A DNA stretch of 64,000 nt from Pseudevernia furfuracea (taxonomy: Eukaryota > Ascomycota > Lecanoromycetes > Lecanorales > Parmeliaceae): positions 1 to 64,000 of the forward strand of contig JAIUPT010000036.1 of the NCBI GenBank assembly GCA_022315425.1, given 5' to 3'. The notes beneath the pieces were generated by a model. That model saw nothing but the letters and a program-made list of their open reading frames with translations. It was not told where the DNA came from and searched no databases. How positions within the stretch are numbered: the first letter of the stretch is position 1; every line of letters begins with the position of its first letter. Both the position numbers and the translations under genes were made by a program. This document shows, one piece after another, positions 1 through 10,064 of this stretch.

Positions 1-21
1 CCGAGAATACTAGGGTTAGGT
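1..21 (+). repeat. Right terminus of a dispersed repeat, cut by window edge
   Basis: The first bases match the sequence that directly follows a conserved hairpin at three other places in the window (near 6636, 7856 and 14174): a CCGAGAATACTAG-like stretch followed by RGTTAG. The window therefore probably starts just after the hairpin of a fourth copy. This copy reads TAGGGTTAGG, resembling the telomere repeat TTAGGG, where the RIP-mutated copies read TAGAGTTAG. The rest of the copy lies outside the window. Confidence 0.5.
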
Positions 22-160
22 CTACTATTTGTGATTTAAATTGACACTCGAATATATTGACGTTCAAATGCGTTCGGGATCGAAACATATTTCTTCCGCA
101 TCTGTTTATCTGCAATTATTCTTTTATCACTCTATCAACCTATCAATTGCTATAGACATG

Positions 161-1003
161 AATGCATTCGTCATTAATAACTCTCGCTCTCATGTTTTCA
201 GATCTATCAGATATCTATATCCCTTCTGCCCGCCTCTTACAGCCCATATTAACGCGTTCAGACGGCCTCTGAGCGAATCTATCACCGTCGGTAATCGAGA
301 CAAGAGATCAGCTATCACATCTCTTAACAAGGGTGAAAGACTCTCAAAGAGGTCACGAACGAACTCACAGTCATCGAGTTCACCTCTACCCTCTTCCCAA
401 GTCAGTATTTCAGCCTCAGACGCGTCCTCGCCGCCCCCTTCCCAAACCTCTCAAGACGCGTCACATCCTTCTGCAGGGAATCAAGAAGTCAATGAAGAAG
501 CACTTAATGCAGACTCTACAGAAGAATCGCTGAAAGACATATCGAATGACTTCTTTGAAGATATAGAGCTTTTAGACGATCTATCACCTTTCAGCCCTTA
601 CTTGGGTCCCTCGCAGCCTTCAGCACGGCTTCGGCGTTACATTGCACGATATCCTTACACAGAAGAATCGGAGCGTCACTATTTGAGTCTCATGAATGTC
701 ATTTGCAACCGTTGCGGCGCCGCGTCCTTCAAGGATGAGACTGAGGGGTGGTGCTGTGATAAGGGAAACATCGAGGTCGCTGGGTCTGAAACAGTCATTG
801 AGGAAGATCAGTCTGAGGAGGACGATTCGGTCTTTGAAACGCGTGTAAACGACTCAGCGAACCCAGTGAACCAGGACGAGAATGCTATAAATAAGATTCT
901 GCACTTTATGAAATCAGGAACGATTACCCTCATCGACGACTGCAAGGAATTCCGCCGTCACAGCGTTCAATACAATAATGCCGCCTTCATGATCTCACAG
1001 TAG
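161..1003 (+). pseudogene. Helitron Rep/helicase, N-terminal remnant
   Basis: This open frame looks like the N-terminal part of a fungal Helitron RepHel protein. A Ser/Pro-rich acidic region is followed by a Cys-containing motif reading CNRCGA, then WCCDKGNIEV about 16 residues on, and the frame ends in FRRHSVQYNNAAF. Helitron proteins have this order just before the Rep domain: C-x-x-C-G-A, C-C-x-x-G-K/N, then F-R-x-x-I-R-x-Y-N-N. It stops right after that motif, so the HUH nuclease (Rep) domain is missing. The C-terminal end of the same kind of protein appears about 130 bp later (1132-1296). The frame is open from 41; the ATG at 161 is used here. Rolling-circle transposition cannot be encoded by this copy. 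Identification rests on motif recognition. Confidence 0.6.
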
Positions 1004-1131
1004 GTCACTATAAATCATGCTGTTGCATCATATACGTGCAAAGTTCAGAGAGCAATTATCATTCACATGCTCGTTCTGACGCCGCCTGAGGGTGAAAAGT
1101 CGACATTTGATCAGGTCAATTCTTACAGCAC

Positions 1132-1296
1132 GTCGGCTTATGTCTACACCTCGAGGTCTTCGCCCATGGCCAGCTATATGTGACCCTCAGTCGAGTCATC
1201 AGCAAGGCCGGGCTGTTCATTGTGACCTCAGGCGATCTATCAAGGAAGCAACCAAGTGCATCGACGAGGTGTATAAGAAATAAAGTGATTCGATAG
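1132..1296 (+). pseudogene. Helitron/Pif1-type helicase, C-terminal remnant
   Basis: One forward frame across this stretch reads VFAHGQLYVTLSRVISKAG, then a short tail to a TAG at 1294-1296. This is the last conserved motif of Pif1-superfamily helicases as carried by Helitrons (F-x-H-G-Q-x-Y-V-A-L-S-R-V). Two positions differ from the usual form (T for A, I for T). Together with the N-terminal remnant at 161-1003 it suggests one RepHel gene that lost its middle (Rep domain and most helicase motifs), leaving both ends about 130 bp apart. A complete Helitron protein is over 1,300 residues. Confidence 0.6.
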
Positions 1297-1353
1297 GTTC
1301 TTCTTTCGGTAGCAACTGGGTAGCAGGTAGCAGTAAAAGAAGTCGAATACCGT

Positions 1354-1484
1354 ATAGTTGCAAATCAGAGTCCAGTTGAACTTAGGGTTAGGGCTTTCAC
1401 TTGGTTTTGCAGCGGTAGACATAGTCAAATATTGCATAGTTGGCAAATCAGAGTCCGATTTGGATTTGACTTAGGGTTAGGGCA
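1354..1484 (+). repeat. Diverged direct repeat with (TTAGGG)-like motif
   Basis: Two copies of about 40-50 bp lie 80 bp apart. Each has a CAAATCAGAGTCC core and ends in CTTAGGGTTAGGGC, so each carries about one and a half TTAGGG units in the same orientation. They follow directly on the Helitron C-terminal remnant. They could be subterminal repeats of that element or interstitial telomere-like motifs. I cannot tell which. Confidence 0.5.
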
Positions 1485-1499
1485 TGCGTCGCAAGCAAC

Positions 1500-4400
1500 C
1501 TGATTTTTGCCTTAGAATCATGAATTTAATTCATGGGCCTATACTTGTATAAGATATCTGATTAGAAGCTTCTCAACAGTAGAAGCTAAAATTCGAGCGA
1601 TAGATCGAGTTTCTATTTTTCATTGCGATTTGTGATAACTCGTAATTATAACGACGATATCATAATAGATATAGAGATTGCGTGAAAACTTCTAATTACA
1701 TTACGAGATTTCAATCAACTTCTTGCGACGAGAAGATAGACTCGATGTTTAGTATATTAAGACTGTTAGCAATTAAAGAAATCGTTAATTCGCATAAAGA
1801 TAGCTGTCTATATTAGATCGTCGAGCTTAATTAGCGCGATAAAACTAAGCTCAAAGATTCTCGTTGATATGTATATGCTCGTATAGTTAGTTCTTGATCG
1901 CATATAGTTCGTTACTAAGTACGTTGAGAAAGCTATATTCAGAAGTAGTATCATTAAAGTAATCTTATAGATTTTTTAGAGAATAACGTAATGCTTCATC
2001 TATATCACATAATAACTCTTCTTTTAATATGTATAAGACTTAATAAATTAACTACTATAAGACTTCTCGTCAGATAGAAAGCTTAAGCACGACGAGATGA
2101 TATGTAACTTATATATGATTAGAACTAACGATGATAGAGAGAGCTCTCACGCTATCGTTACGTGTAGTCTAAGTCTATAAGCGTCAGAAACTCAAGTCGA
2201 ATATAAAACATAAATTGATATTAATCAAAAAGCGTCGACACTAAGTCTCAATATACTTCTAAAGACTCTTAAAGTCAGACGAGTTATTACACTCTAATAC
2301 ACAGACTTCAAGCAATTATAACTATATACAATAAATTATACTACTCAGAAACGATACGTAATTGACGTTAGTTATTTATGCGTTATGACGATTCAGCACA
2401 TATAAGTTCGTGAAGCTAATAACGCTACATTAAAAGATATCGAATTTATACTTCTATCGAATTAGAGTCGCAGAGAGCTCGATAACTGCATATAAGAGTC
2501 TGCGAGCTCTAATCTTTCGAGAATTGAGACTAATTGAGACGTCGAAATCCTGCTTCGAAGAACTCTAATCGATAGTAGTCTCATTAACGAAATCTAAGCA
2601 CGAAGAGAAGTTCGACTGCTCTTTAGTTACGACTGCATATAATCGCTCGACGACTCTCGATATAGCGATAACTCGATCTCGCAGCACGAAGCTATGCTCA
2701 AATAAAAGATTCGATAAAGCGATCTCATAACGACTGTTAACAAGTGAAATCAGAAATAGAAGTAAGCGTTCTCAGTTGTTATTATATTACTTTAGCGTCG
2801 CGAGCTTCTATATATCGATAAAGAACGTGATATGCACTCTATCGAGCTCGAAGATATTCAGAGCTCGAAGTGTAGAGCGATTAACGATGTTTTTGAAACT
2901 ATCTGTTAGACATATACGTCGATATTGAATCAGACGATATAGAACACATTGCTGAACAAGATAACTAGCGATCGAATACTTCGATTCTAATAAATATTTC
3001 GTTAGCTGAAGACTGTATACAGTTATAAAAATAGAAAATCTAGAATAAAGATCTATTTACATATCGTTTTCTTCTAATCGAATTAACTTGAAAATCTTCT
3101 TCTTCGTCAAATTCAGTCTTCGAATAAACGCAGCGATATCGATAATATTTAGTCAAGAAGACGTTTGACTCTTATAAGCATTAATCGATTATTCAAAGAA
3201 TACAAAGCTACTCTGTCACTTCTATTAACTGCGTACGTAATGATTCTTCAAAGACACTTTATCTTCATATAAATTAAAACTACATATCGTCTCTCTGCTA
3301 GTAGACATCGAAGAGCGAGTTATAAAGAACTTCTCTAAGAGTTATTGAGATATATAAAGATTATCGACAATAAAGAGTCGAAAAAAAGGCTTGAAGAAAA
3401 AGAATTGATAAGAGATTCTCGTTGTTACATCTTTAGTGTGTTAATAAGTATTTTTGAATTCGACTAATTTATGTAGTTTAGATTAATGTCTCTGCATATT
3501 CTTAATAGATGATGTAATAAAGTTACAATCATCAATCACGCATTAAAGATCGTTAATAATAAATAACTCAGATATAAAAGCTTTCTTAGAAGTAGAATTC
3601 TAAATGTTCTTAGATTTATAAAGTTGAGAAAGGTCTCGAATTTTCATAATAACACGCTTTAATGAGCTATCTCGAACTATATAAAAGCGTCGAAGATGTT
3701 TTTCGTATTCATCGCGTCGAAGATAGTAGTTATAATCACGACAAAGAATCACCTCATAGAGAGAAAGATATTAAAGATTATAAACTTTCATTGCAAAGCT
3801 GCGGCACGTGTATAAAGTAGCTCGAATTTTGAATCTTCGCTCGATAACTATATACAGTCGATCAAAATCTAAAGAAGAGAAAAAAGAGAAGACGACAATT
3901 GAACTACTCTAAATTCTAAGTGACGTAGCATTTATAAAGACTATATAGAGTCAAAATTTAAAAGAATCGAAGAAAATAAGAGCGAACGACAATTTGACTA
4001 CTTTAAACTCTAAGTGAAATAACGTAACATATATTAAGCGAGATTTTAAATGCTTGACGTGAAATTTAGACTAAATTCATTTTAGATAATATTAGTTTAG
4101 ATATCTATCTCTAAATAATAGTAGTATTATGAATTTAAGAAAAAAGACTATACGCGCAGACTATACGCAATTTCAGATTTAATCTAAACGCCGAAGTCGA
4201 TAACTCTAGTTTAACTAAGACTAACTTGATTCTAAGCATCTCGAAATCCTCTATCTTATCTCTTTCGAATTCGTATCTTGATCGCATATAGTATATCTGA
4301 AATTGTAGAGCTAAAGCTTAATATCATATAGACTATTAGTTAAGAGATACGTTAAATCTAAAAGAGTTAGACTGCTAGCAAGTGAGGTCAAGATCACTTA

Positions 4401-5640
4401 AATTCTCACTTCAAACTCTTTCTTCTTATTATCAATCAACAATATAACGTTTTCTACAGTCAACTCAAACGGCGCGCATTATACGCAGCAACTAACGAAG
4501 GAAGAGATCAATTTAGATATTTTCGAAGTCTTTGAACTCTCTATAAACGAACGAGAACTTAGTTATAGCGCTCTAATCTCACACTTTCGCAAGATATTAA
4601 TGTTATATATATTTAAACGCGATAGTGTAGATAGTAGAACTCAAGATCTCGAGATATCAACATGAAGTCAAGTAAACACGATCAAGAACATCTTATGAAG
4701 ATTGAATTAGAAAAAACTTGCTGATCTTTAGATCAAATGAAGACTTAAGAGTCAATAGATCTGAAATTTCTTTGCGAATCTCGACTCGTCAAATGTATTC
4801 GTCGCAGCAGAAGAAAACGTGCGTCGTAAGTCTTTCTTATCTTCTTTTTATGCGAGTGAGCTGACTCTAAAGCTATATATAATATCAGAGAATCTCTATA
4901 TCGTCGAGAATAAACACGATATTCGCGAGACGAATATTACACGCAAATAAGGCTTTGCGAGCGATAAGGCGATCGATTAGAGCTTCTGACATAATCTCTT
5001 CTTTTTCGATAATAACGAGAAGAACAATAACACGGGTGAGACGCGCGATTAGAGCTCATAACATGATCTCTTCGTTTTTGATTTCGACGAGGAGAACAAC
5101 GTCACGAAGTCTGCGTCTAAGTCTTTCGTCGATTCTGAATCTCGCTCTCATCTCAGTGCCTCTCTCACTGCTAACAGTGTCTCACTTATTTCTATTAGTC
5201 GTCAGTCAGACTATGTCGTCAATCTCGTCACGCCTTCGAGGAGACGGTTCGATCCGCGAGAGATTCTACTTAAGACATGAAAGGGGAGCGAGCTGTTCGC
5301 GACCACGTCGAATGTTATCTATGAATCGCGCGATATCAGAAATCGCATAAACAGACGCATCTTCAAGGAGTCGTCTGACGATCGTGTGATGATAAATAAT
5401 AATTATAATCGTTTAAAGACTGCTTACAAACATGAGAAGATCGATTATGTGATCAGATTTCGAAAGATAATCGACGATAAGATTAAGACGCATATAATGT
5501 CACTGCTCGTGCCCGAACTGAGTACGTACGTTTCGATCACCTCTATTAGATTCAGAGCCCTCGCCCCTACCCCTATCTTCACTTCGCGAGAAGTTAAATT
5601 CTTTAACTCTGACTCTACGCGCGATTAGCAATATATCGAC
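1500..5640. repeat. AT-rich, RIP-degraded repetitive DNA of unknown family
   Basis: No intact gene is visible in about 4.1 kb. The sequence is AT-rich and poor in CpA, with stops in all six frames. Stretches such as forward 4440-4980 read as protein-like if stops are ignored, and parts of the reverse strand at 1550-3800 do too, but I found no domain I could name. Open frames at 4955-5350 (Arg/Ser-rich) and 5386-5628 have low complexity or chance character. The likeliest reading is one or more transposons mutated by RIP beyond recognition. A consensus from other genomic copies would be needed to name the family. Confidence 0.55.
3858..4027 (+). repeat. Diverged tandem duplication of about 75-90 bp
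   Basis: Two successive segments share the order of a TCAAAAT core, an AAGAA(A/G)A-rich stretch, ACGACAATT, then ACTACT and CTAAGTGA. The first ends near 3934; the second runs from about 3949 to 4027. They differ mostly by transitions and small indels. They lie inside the RIP-degraded block. Confidence 0.4.
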
Positions 5641-5903
5641 TTAAACGACCCCTTCGTGAGTTAAGCTAAGCGACGAAATCCCAAGAAACTATATGCAGTT
5701 GATGTAATTAAGATACGCTACGTGTGCGTGTGCTACTACTCGATTCTTGTTATATGTCTGCGAACGATCTCTTTCGAACGTGATAAGCGATGAAATAAGA
5801 GAGCGAGTCAATAGATCTATATACAGTTATATAAGCAGAGCTATTTCTTAGAAACAGCATAGAATAGAATTAGCATAGAATAAAATTAATAAAACGACCT
5901 TAG

Positions 5904-6105
5904 TGTCAGGATTAGTATAGAGTCAAGTCATGTAGGTGTATAGAATGAGACAACTAGATATAGAACAACTATGTACTAGGAGGGAGGCCATATATGTATG
6001 GCGGAGTGAACCTGTCAAGACACGCTAAGTCTAAAAGGAAAGTGTCAAAGAAAGGCTGTGTCAAAGGAATGTAGAGACGTCGAGATGCGAGATACGCTCG
6101 TAACA
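5904..6105 (+). mobile_element. Solo LTR, 202 bp, with 5-bp target duplication
   Basis: The segment starts TGTCAGG and ends GTAACA, the TG...CA ends of LTR retrotransposons. CTTAG flanks it on both sides (5899-5903 and 6106-6110). The other RepA copy has the uninterrupted site with a single CTTAG (13662-13666) followed by the same downstream sequence. So an LTR element inserted here and later recombined to leave one LTR. It is less AT-rich than its surroundings, which suggests a later arrival or escape from RIP because of its short length. No internal element with this LTR occurs in the window. Confidence 0.85.
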
Positions 6106-6543
6106 CTTAGCTATACGCTCGCGTTTCATCTGAATTGACTGTTAGTTATATGTGACTGAAAACGTCTATTCTTCTCTCGTCTATCATCAATCTTTAATTA
6201 TATTATTCTAAGAATTCAAGCTTATAAGCACTCTTCACTCGTTTAGTCTACATATAGTGTTCAATCGACGATCTCAAAGTAGATGTTTGAATGCTTAGAT
6301 ATAAGAAGTTTTAAATAGAATTAGATATATCAAGAAAATTCAGACTCAGCCTTATCGAGAGCTTGACGCTTCGTCGCACGCTTTTCTTATCAAATAATCG
6401 TATCGATTAAAAATATTTTAAAGTCTTTTCAGACTGTATAAAGAGGCGACGATAACTTCGATTATATCTTAAAATAGCTCAGCGACGAAGACTATATGCA
6501 AATCTTTATAATAAACGTCGCTAACGATTATTGTTAAGATAGA

Positions 6544-6637
6544 CTTTGCACTACAAAATCTATCGCTAGCGATCGATTCGAAAAACGTTGTTTCATCAAT
6601 AAAAAATTTATTCGAATAAGTTTTATAGTGCAAAGCC
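6544..6637 (+). repeat. Terminal hairpin module, copy 1
   Basis: A CTTTGCACTACAAAATC arm and a GTTTTATAGTGCAAAG arm form an imperfect inverted repeat with a loop of about 55-60 nt that contains GCGATCGATYCGAAAAACG. It is the most mutated of three copies. It is preceded by an AGCGACGAAGACT box and followed by GTCGAATACTAGAGTTAG. Confidence 0.7.
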
Positions 6638-6660
6638 GTCGAATACTAGAGTTAGAACTT

Positions 6661-7138
6661 TTATTAATTATATAAATATTAATATTTATTTATACTTTTA
6701 ATATCTTTATATTATATATTATATATTATATAATTCTTTTTATACTTTATTAATTTATATTCTTTTTATACTTTATTAATTTATATAACTCTATTTTTTC
6801 GTTTTTAATTAATTAATTATTTAAATTTAATCTTTAATTTAATTAATTATTTAAACTTTCAATCTTTAAAATATATATAATTGTATTTTAATTTTAATTA
6901 CTCTTCTTATTATTTACTATTTAATATATATTATTATAAACTTTATTTTAAATATAACTCTTTATATTATTATTTAACTTATTCTTTTAATTAATAAACC
7001 TTTACTTTTATTAAATGATATTTTATTTGATTTATAAATAATTTTTATCTTCTTTTTACTCAAACTAATATTATTACTTATAATTATTAATATTACTTTT
7101 TAAAATAATTAAAATAATTAACATAATAATACTAAGAT
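6661..7138. other. Very AT-rich spacer, no gene
   Basis: Almost pure A/T with short runs such as ATATATTATATATTATA near 6714 and repeats of a CTTTTTATACTTTATTAATT-like unit (6738-6790). Nothing coding is visible. It is consistent with extreme RIP or an AT-rich satellite. Confidence 0.6.
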
Positions 7139-7141
7139 TAC

Positions 7142-7179
<38 letters not shown>
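7142..7179 (+). repeat. (ATT)n microsatellite
   Basis: About 12-13 uninterrupted ATT units, followed by imperfect ATT/ACT/GTT triplets to about 7230. Confidence 0.9.
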
Positions 7180-7180
<1 letters not shown>

Positions 7181-7229
7181 TGTTACTGTTATTATCACTG
7201 TTATTATTACTATTATTATTACTATTACT

Positions 7230-7536
7230 GCTAAGATCACTATTAAGATCACTGCTGAGATTATCGCTGAGATCAATATCGCTGAGAATATCGCTGAGAC
7301 TGAGATCATCGCTGAGACTGAGACCACCGCTGAGAATATCGCTAAGATCAATATCGCTGAGATCAATGCTGAGATCAATGCTGAGAATACCGCTGAGAAT
7401 ACTGCCTGCTGAGATCACCGCTGAGTATACCGCTGAGAATACTGCCTGCTGAGACCAGCGCTGAGAATATCGCTGAGACCAATACCGCTGAGACCAATGC
7501 TGAGACCAATGCTGAGACGACTGCTGAGACCACTGC
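7230..7536 (+). repeat. 12-bp minisatellite, GCTGAGAYCAAT type
   Basis: Imperfect tandem units built on GCTGAGACCAAT or GCTGAGAATAYC, with two interspersed GCCTGCTGAGA variants. The unit length is mostly 12 bp, so reading frames stay open in several frames on both strands. Those open frames are a by-product of the repeat and not evidence of genes. Confidence 0.8.
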
Positions 7537-7620
7537 CATTGAGTGTGCCATTGAGTGTCCCATTGAGTGTCGCATTGAGTGTCGCATTGAGTGTCGCATT
7601 GAGTGTCGCATTGAGTGTCG
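7537..7620 (+). repeat. 12-bp minisatellite, CATTGAGTGTCG x7
   Basis: Seven consecutive 12-bp units. The first two end GC and CC and the last five are identical CATTGAGTGTCG. The identity of the last five points to recent expansion or to absence of RIP on this short array, in contrast to the AT-rich DNA on both sides. Confidence 0.9.
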
Positions 7621-7761
7621 CAATTTTCAACATCACTATTTTAGTCATTATTCCAGTCTATAATACTCCCAGCATCACTATTCTAGTTAATAATGCTCTC
7701 AGCGACGAAGACTGCATGCAAATCTTTATGGTGGACGTCGCTGACGGTCGTTGTCAAGGTA

Positions 7762-7857
7762 GGCTTTGCACTGTAAAACCTATCGTTAGCGATCGATCCG
7801 AAAAACGTTGTTCCACCAATGAAAAATTTATTCGAATGGGTTTTGCAGTGCAAAGCC
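7762..7857 (+). repeat. Terminal hairpin module, copy 2 (least mutated)
   Basis: Arms GGCTTTGCACTGTAAAACC (7762-7780) and GGTTTTGCAGTGCAAAGCC (7839-7857) pair at 18 of 19 positions around a loop of about 58 nt. A second, smaller inverted repeat lies just upstream: CAGCGACG at 7700-7707 and CGTCGCTG at 7736-7743. After the hairpin comes CGAGAATACTATGATTAG, then the left end of RepA copy 2. The module is fused here to the minisatellite and not to the RepA body. Confidence 0.8.
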
Positions 7858-7883
7858 CGAGAATACTATGATTAGATTTAAAC

Positions 7884-8111
7884 GATCTCTTCGTAAATTA
7901 AATTAGACGACGAAACTCTAAGAGACTATATATAATTAATGTAATTAAGATACGTTACGTATACGTGTGTTATTACTCGATTCTTATTATCATTTATAAA
8001 CGATCTCTTTCGAGCGTAATAAGTGATAAAATAAGAAAACGAGTTAATAGATTTATATATAGTTATACAAATAAAACTATTTCTTAAAAATAGTATAAAA
8101 TAGAATTAGTA
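7884..8111 (+). repeat. RepA copy 2, left part
   Basis: Matches 5641-5882 in the same orientation. Most differences are transitions toward A/T, as RIP would give. It is cut at 8111 by the LINE and continues at 13625. The last 14 bases, AAATAGAATTAGTA (8098-8111), are the LINE target duplication. Confidence 0.8.
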
Positions 8112-8309
8112 GACTCTTCGTTTTAAAATAACTTGTCTTTTTTTAACGACTTAGCTTACGATATTATATTCTTCATTATCTTATCAAGTTGAGGAAGGCG
8201 CCTCTGAGGCCTTCTGTCAAAGGCTTTCTATCGTAACAACAGGCAAGGTGAATAGCGTCACTTCTTTAAAACTAACGACTTCAGATGATACGTGATCGAA
8301 TCTATTGAG

Positions 8310-10064
8310 ATGAGTCGAAAAATGACAGGTAGCGAAGCGTTTGAGAAACGCAAGGAGGAGACAACTGGGGCAATAGCAGCAGGCTATGCTGCCGATGAGA
8401 GAGGGGAGCGTCGCCGGCGCGGGGGCGGAGAAGGAGGGGGACACGGGGACGCGACGGGAAGGATGCCGCCGTCACTAACAAATAGCAACGAACGGAGAGC
8501 AAGCCTACACGTGGAAAACGCGGAGAAACAGGCAACTGCGGCTATTGCGGCCCTAGAGGCCATAGAAAACACGTCGTACGAGGATCTAAACGCGTCAACT
8601 TGGAAGGTGCTCCAGGGGAGCATAGGCCAGGCCAAAGCATACATACAGGAAGCTAACGGAGAACGCCAGAGAAAGAGTAAGAAACAGGGCCCACGAGGGG
8701 GCTGCGACAGCTGGGGAAGTACTCCCACGCGGAATAGATCCCCAGTAAGAAGCTGAGCACAGAGAAACCCGTTCGAACCAGCAGCAAACGAAGCAACGAG
8801 GCCAGCCTCACGTCTAATATCGTTCGAGATCGAGAACACGAGAAAGAAGCGTTAGATCTTGATAGTCATACATAGAAAGAAGGAAAGAGTGACAATGAAG
8901 AAGATGAAGAGCGAGAGAATTCTCGTCGCCTTCAAGAATAAACAGAAGCATATCTCGTCAGAGCAGATCGTTACAGTGAACAGACTTCGAAGCGAAGATC
9001 TATTACTGCAGACGACTACGTAAGAGGTCAGAGAGGCCCTCGAGAAAGACACGAGGTGAATGTCAGAGGTATATGACTCGGCAGTAGTAGTGAGAAAGTC
9101 CTTCCCAGTAATGATCCACGGGATAAGGGTTTCGAAATTCGATACAGGCAATCAGGCTGCTATCAAGAAAAGAATAGAGATAGAGAATCGAAGCCTGCAC
9201 CCAGGACTCGAGATAGTCAAGGCACGATGATGTCACGGCGTTGGCGCGGCAGAAGGGAGAGAGAGGAAGCTATACTTCTCTCTGGTGCTGCACGTCGCGA
9301 CGGCGGAGATGGCTGACGGCCTCATTAGAAAGCATCTAATCGAAGCAAGTGAGATGAAGAGAGTGAAAAGATTTGATCAGACAGCAACAGCTATGCAGTG
9401 TTATAACTGTCAGAAACAGGGACATATGGCTAGAGAGTGCTCAAACCCTACGCGCTGCGCAGAATGCAGTCAAGACCATGACACACGCAGTCACCAGGAG
9501 AAGGCGCCAGGGGCGTCAAAGGCCTGCGCTGGCTGCGGGGGCACAGGCCACGCAGCGTACGAGAAGACCTGCCCAGTAAGGGTTAGGGAAGCTCAGAGAA
9601 CGCGTCAGAGAATAGCGACTAAGCCCCTACTGTATGGGCCGCTAAGGGAGAGATCACCTTCGGCACCCCTGGAAAGAGGTGACGGATTTATACTGGTAGG
9701 CTCAAAGAAGAAGAGAAAGACAGCTTCAGAGATAATCGAGTTGAGAGAGACGTCAAAGACTCAGGGGAGAAGTTAGGGTGTGCAGAGAGACAAGCAGGGA
9801 GTAGGGAGATCAACGACACGCTTTCAATTCTCTACTACCGCTGGAGCGCTAGAACAGCAGACAATCGCAGCACCGAGTGCTCTCGAAAAGGCCACGCAAT
9901 CTCCTCCCCAACAGGGGAGCCCTGTCAGCGAGATCTTCGTCCCTAGGGAGATAACGTATGACTCAACGTTGAAAGAGATGATAAGCGCTATGCAGTCAGC
10001 ACAGCAAGTAGAAGTAATCACAGACCAAGAAGATACAGAGATGTCAGACAACGATGATCTATGA
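8310..10064 (+). pseudogene. LINE ORF1, gag-like with zinc knuckles (RIP nonsense)
   Basis: ORF1 of the LINE. The ATG at 8310 starts an Arg/Gly-rich basic N-terminus with an Ala/Glu helix region (to the TGA at 8754-8756). The C-terminal half is open from about 9285 and has CYNCQKQGHMAREC, a canonical CCHC knuckle, followed by further Cys/His-rich segments (CAECSQDH and CAGCGGTGHA). These bind RNA/DNA in LINE ORF1 proteins. A single TAG at 9774-9776 splits the last part, and the same frame continues to the TGA at 10062-10064. That stop overlaps the ORF2 start in an ATGA arrangement, suggesting stop-restart coupling in the live element. The middle (8760-9280) has several stops, consistent with RIP. 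Confidence 0.8.

Larger units (their letters stand above)
5641..6660 (+). repeat. RepA copy 1 (interrupted by a solo LTR)
   Basis: This segment matches, in the same orientation, 7884-8111 joined to 13625-14196. It begins TTAAACGACCCCTTCG and ends with the hairpin module and GTCGAATACTAGAGTTAG. It is the less mutated copy in its left part: where the two differ near 5641-5740, copy 1 mostly has C or G and copy 2 has T or A, as expected from RIP. No coding capacity is visible. It contains an LTR-promoter-like stretch (TTATATAAG near 5850). A 202-bp insertion (5904-6105) interrupts it. Confidence 0.75.

Noticed and set aside
4955..5350. 131-codon Arg/Ser-rich frame
   Set aside because: Composition is what a frame of RIP-mutated DNA gives (CGA/TCT-rich), with no domain.
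7074..7871. Several long open frames encoding Ser/Leu/Asn or Met-Arg-His-Ser repeats on both strands
   Set aside because: They are by-products of 3- and 12-bp tandem repeats, which keep all frames open. No start context or non-repeat domain.
8302..8839. Reverse-strand frames opposite LINE ORF1
   Set aside because: Antisense shadows of the GC-rich start of ORF1.
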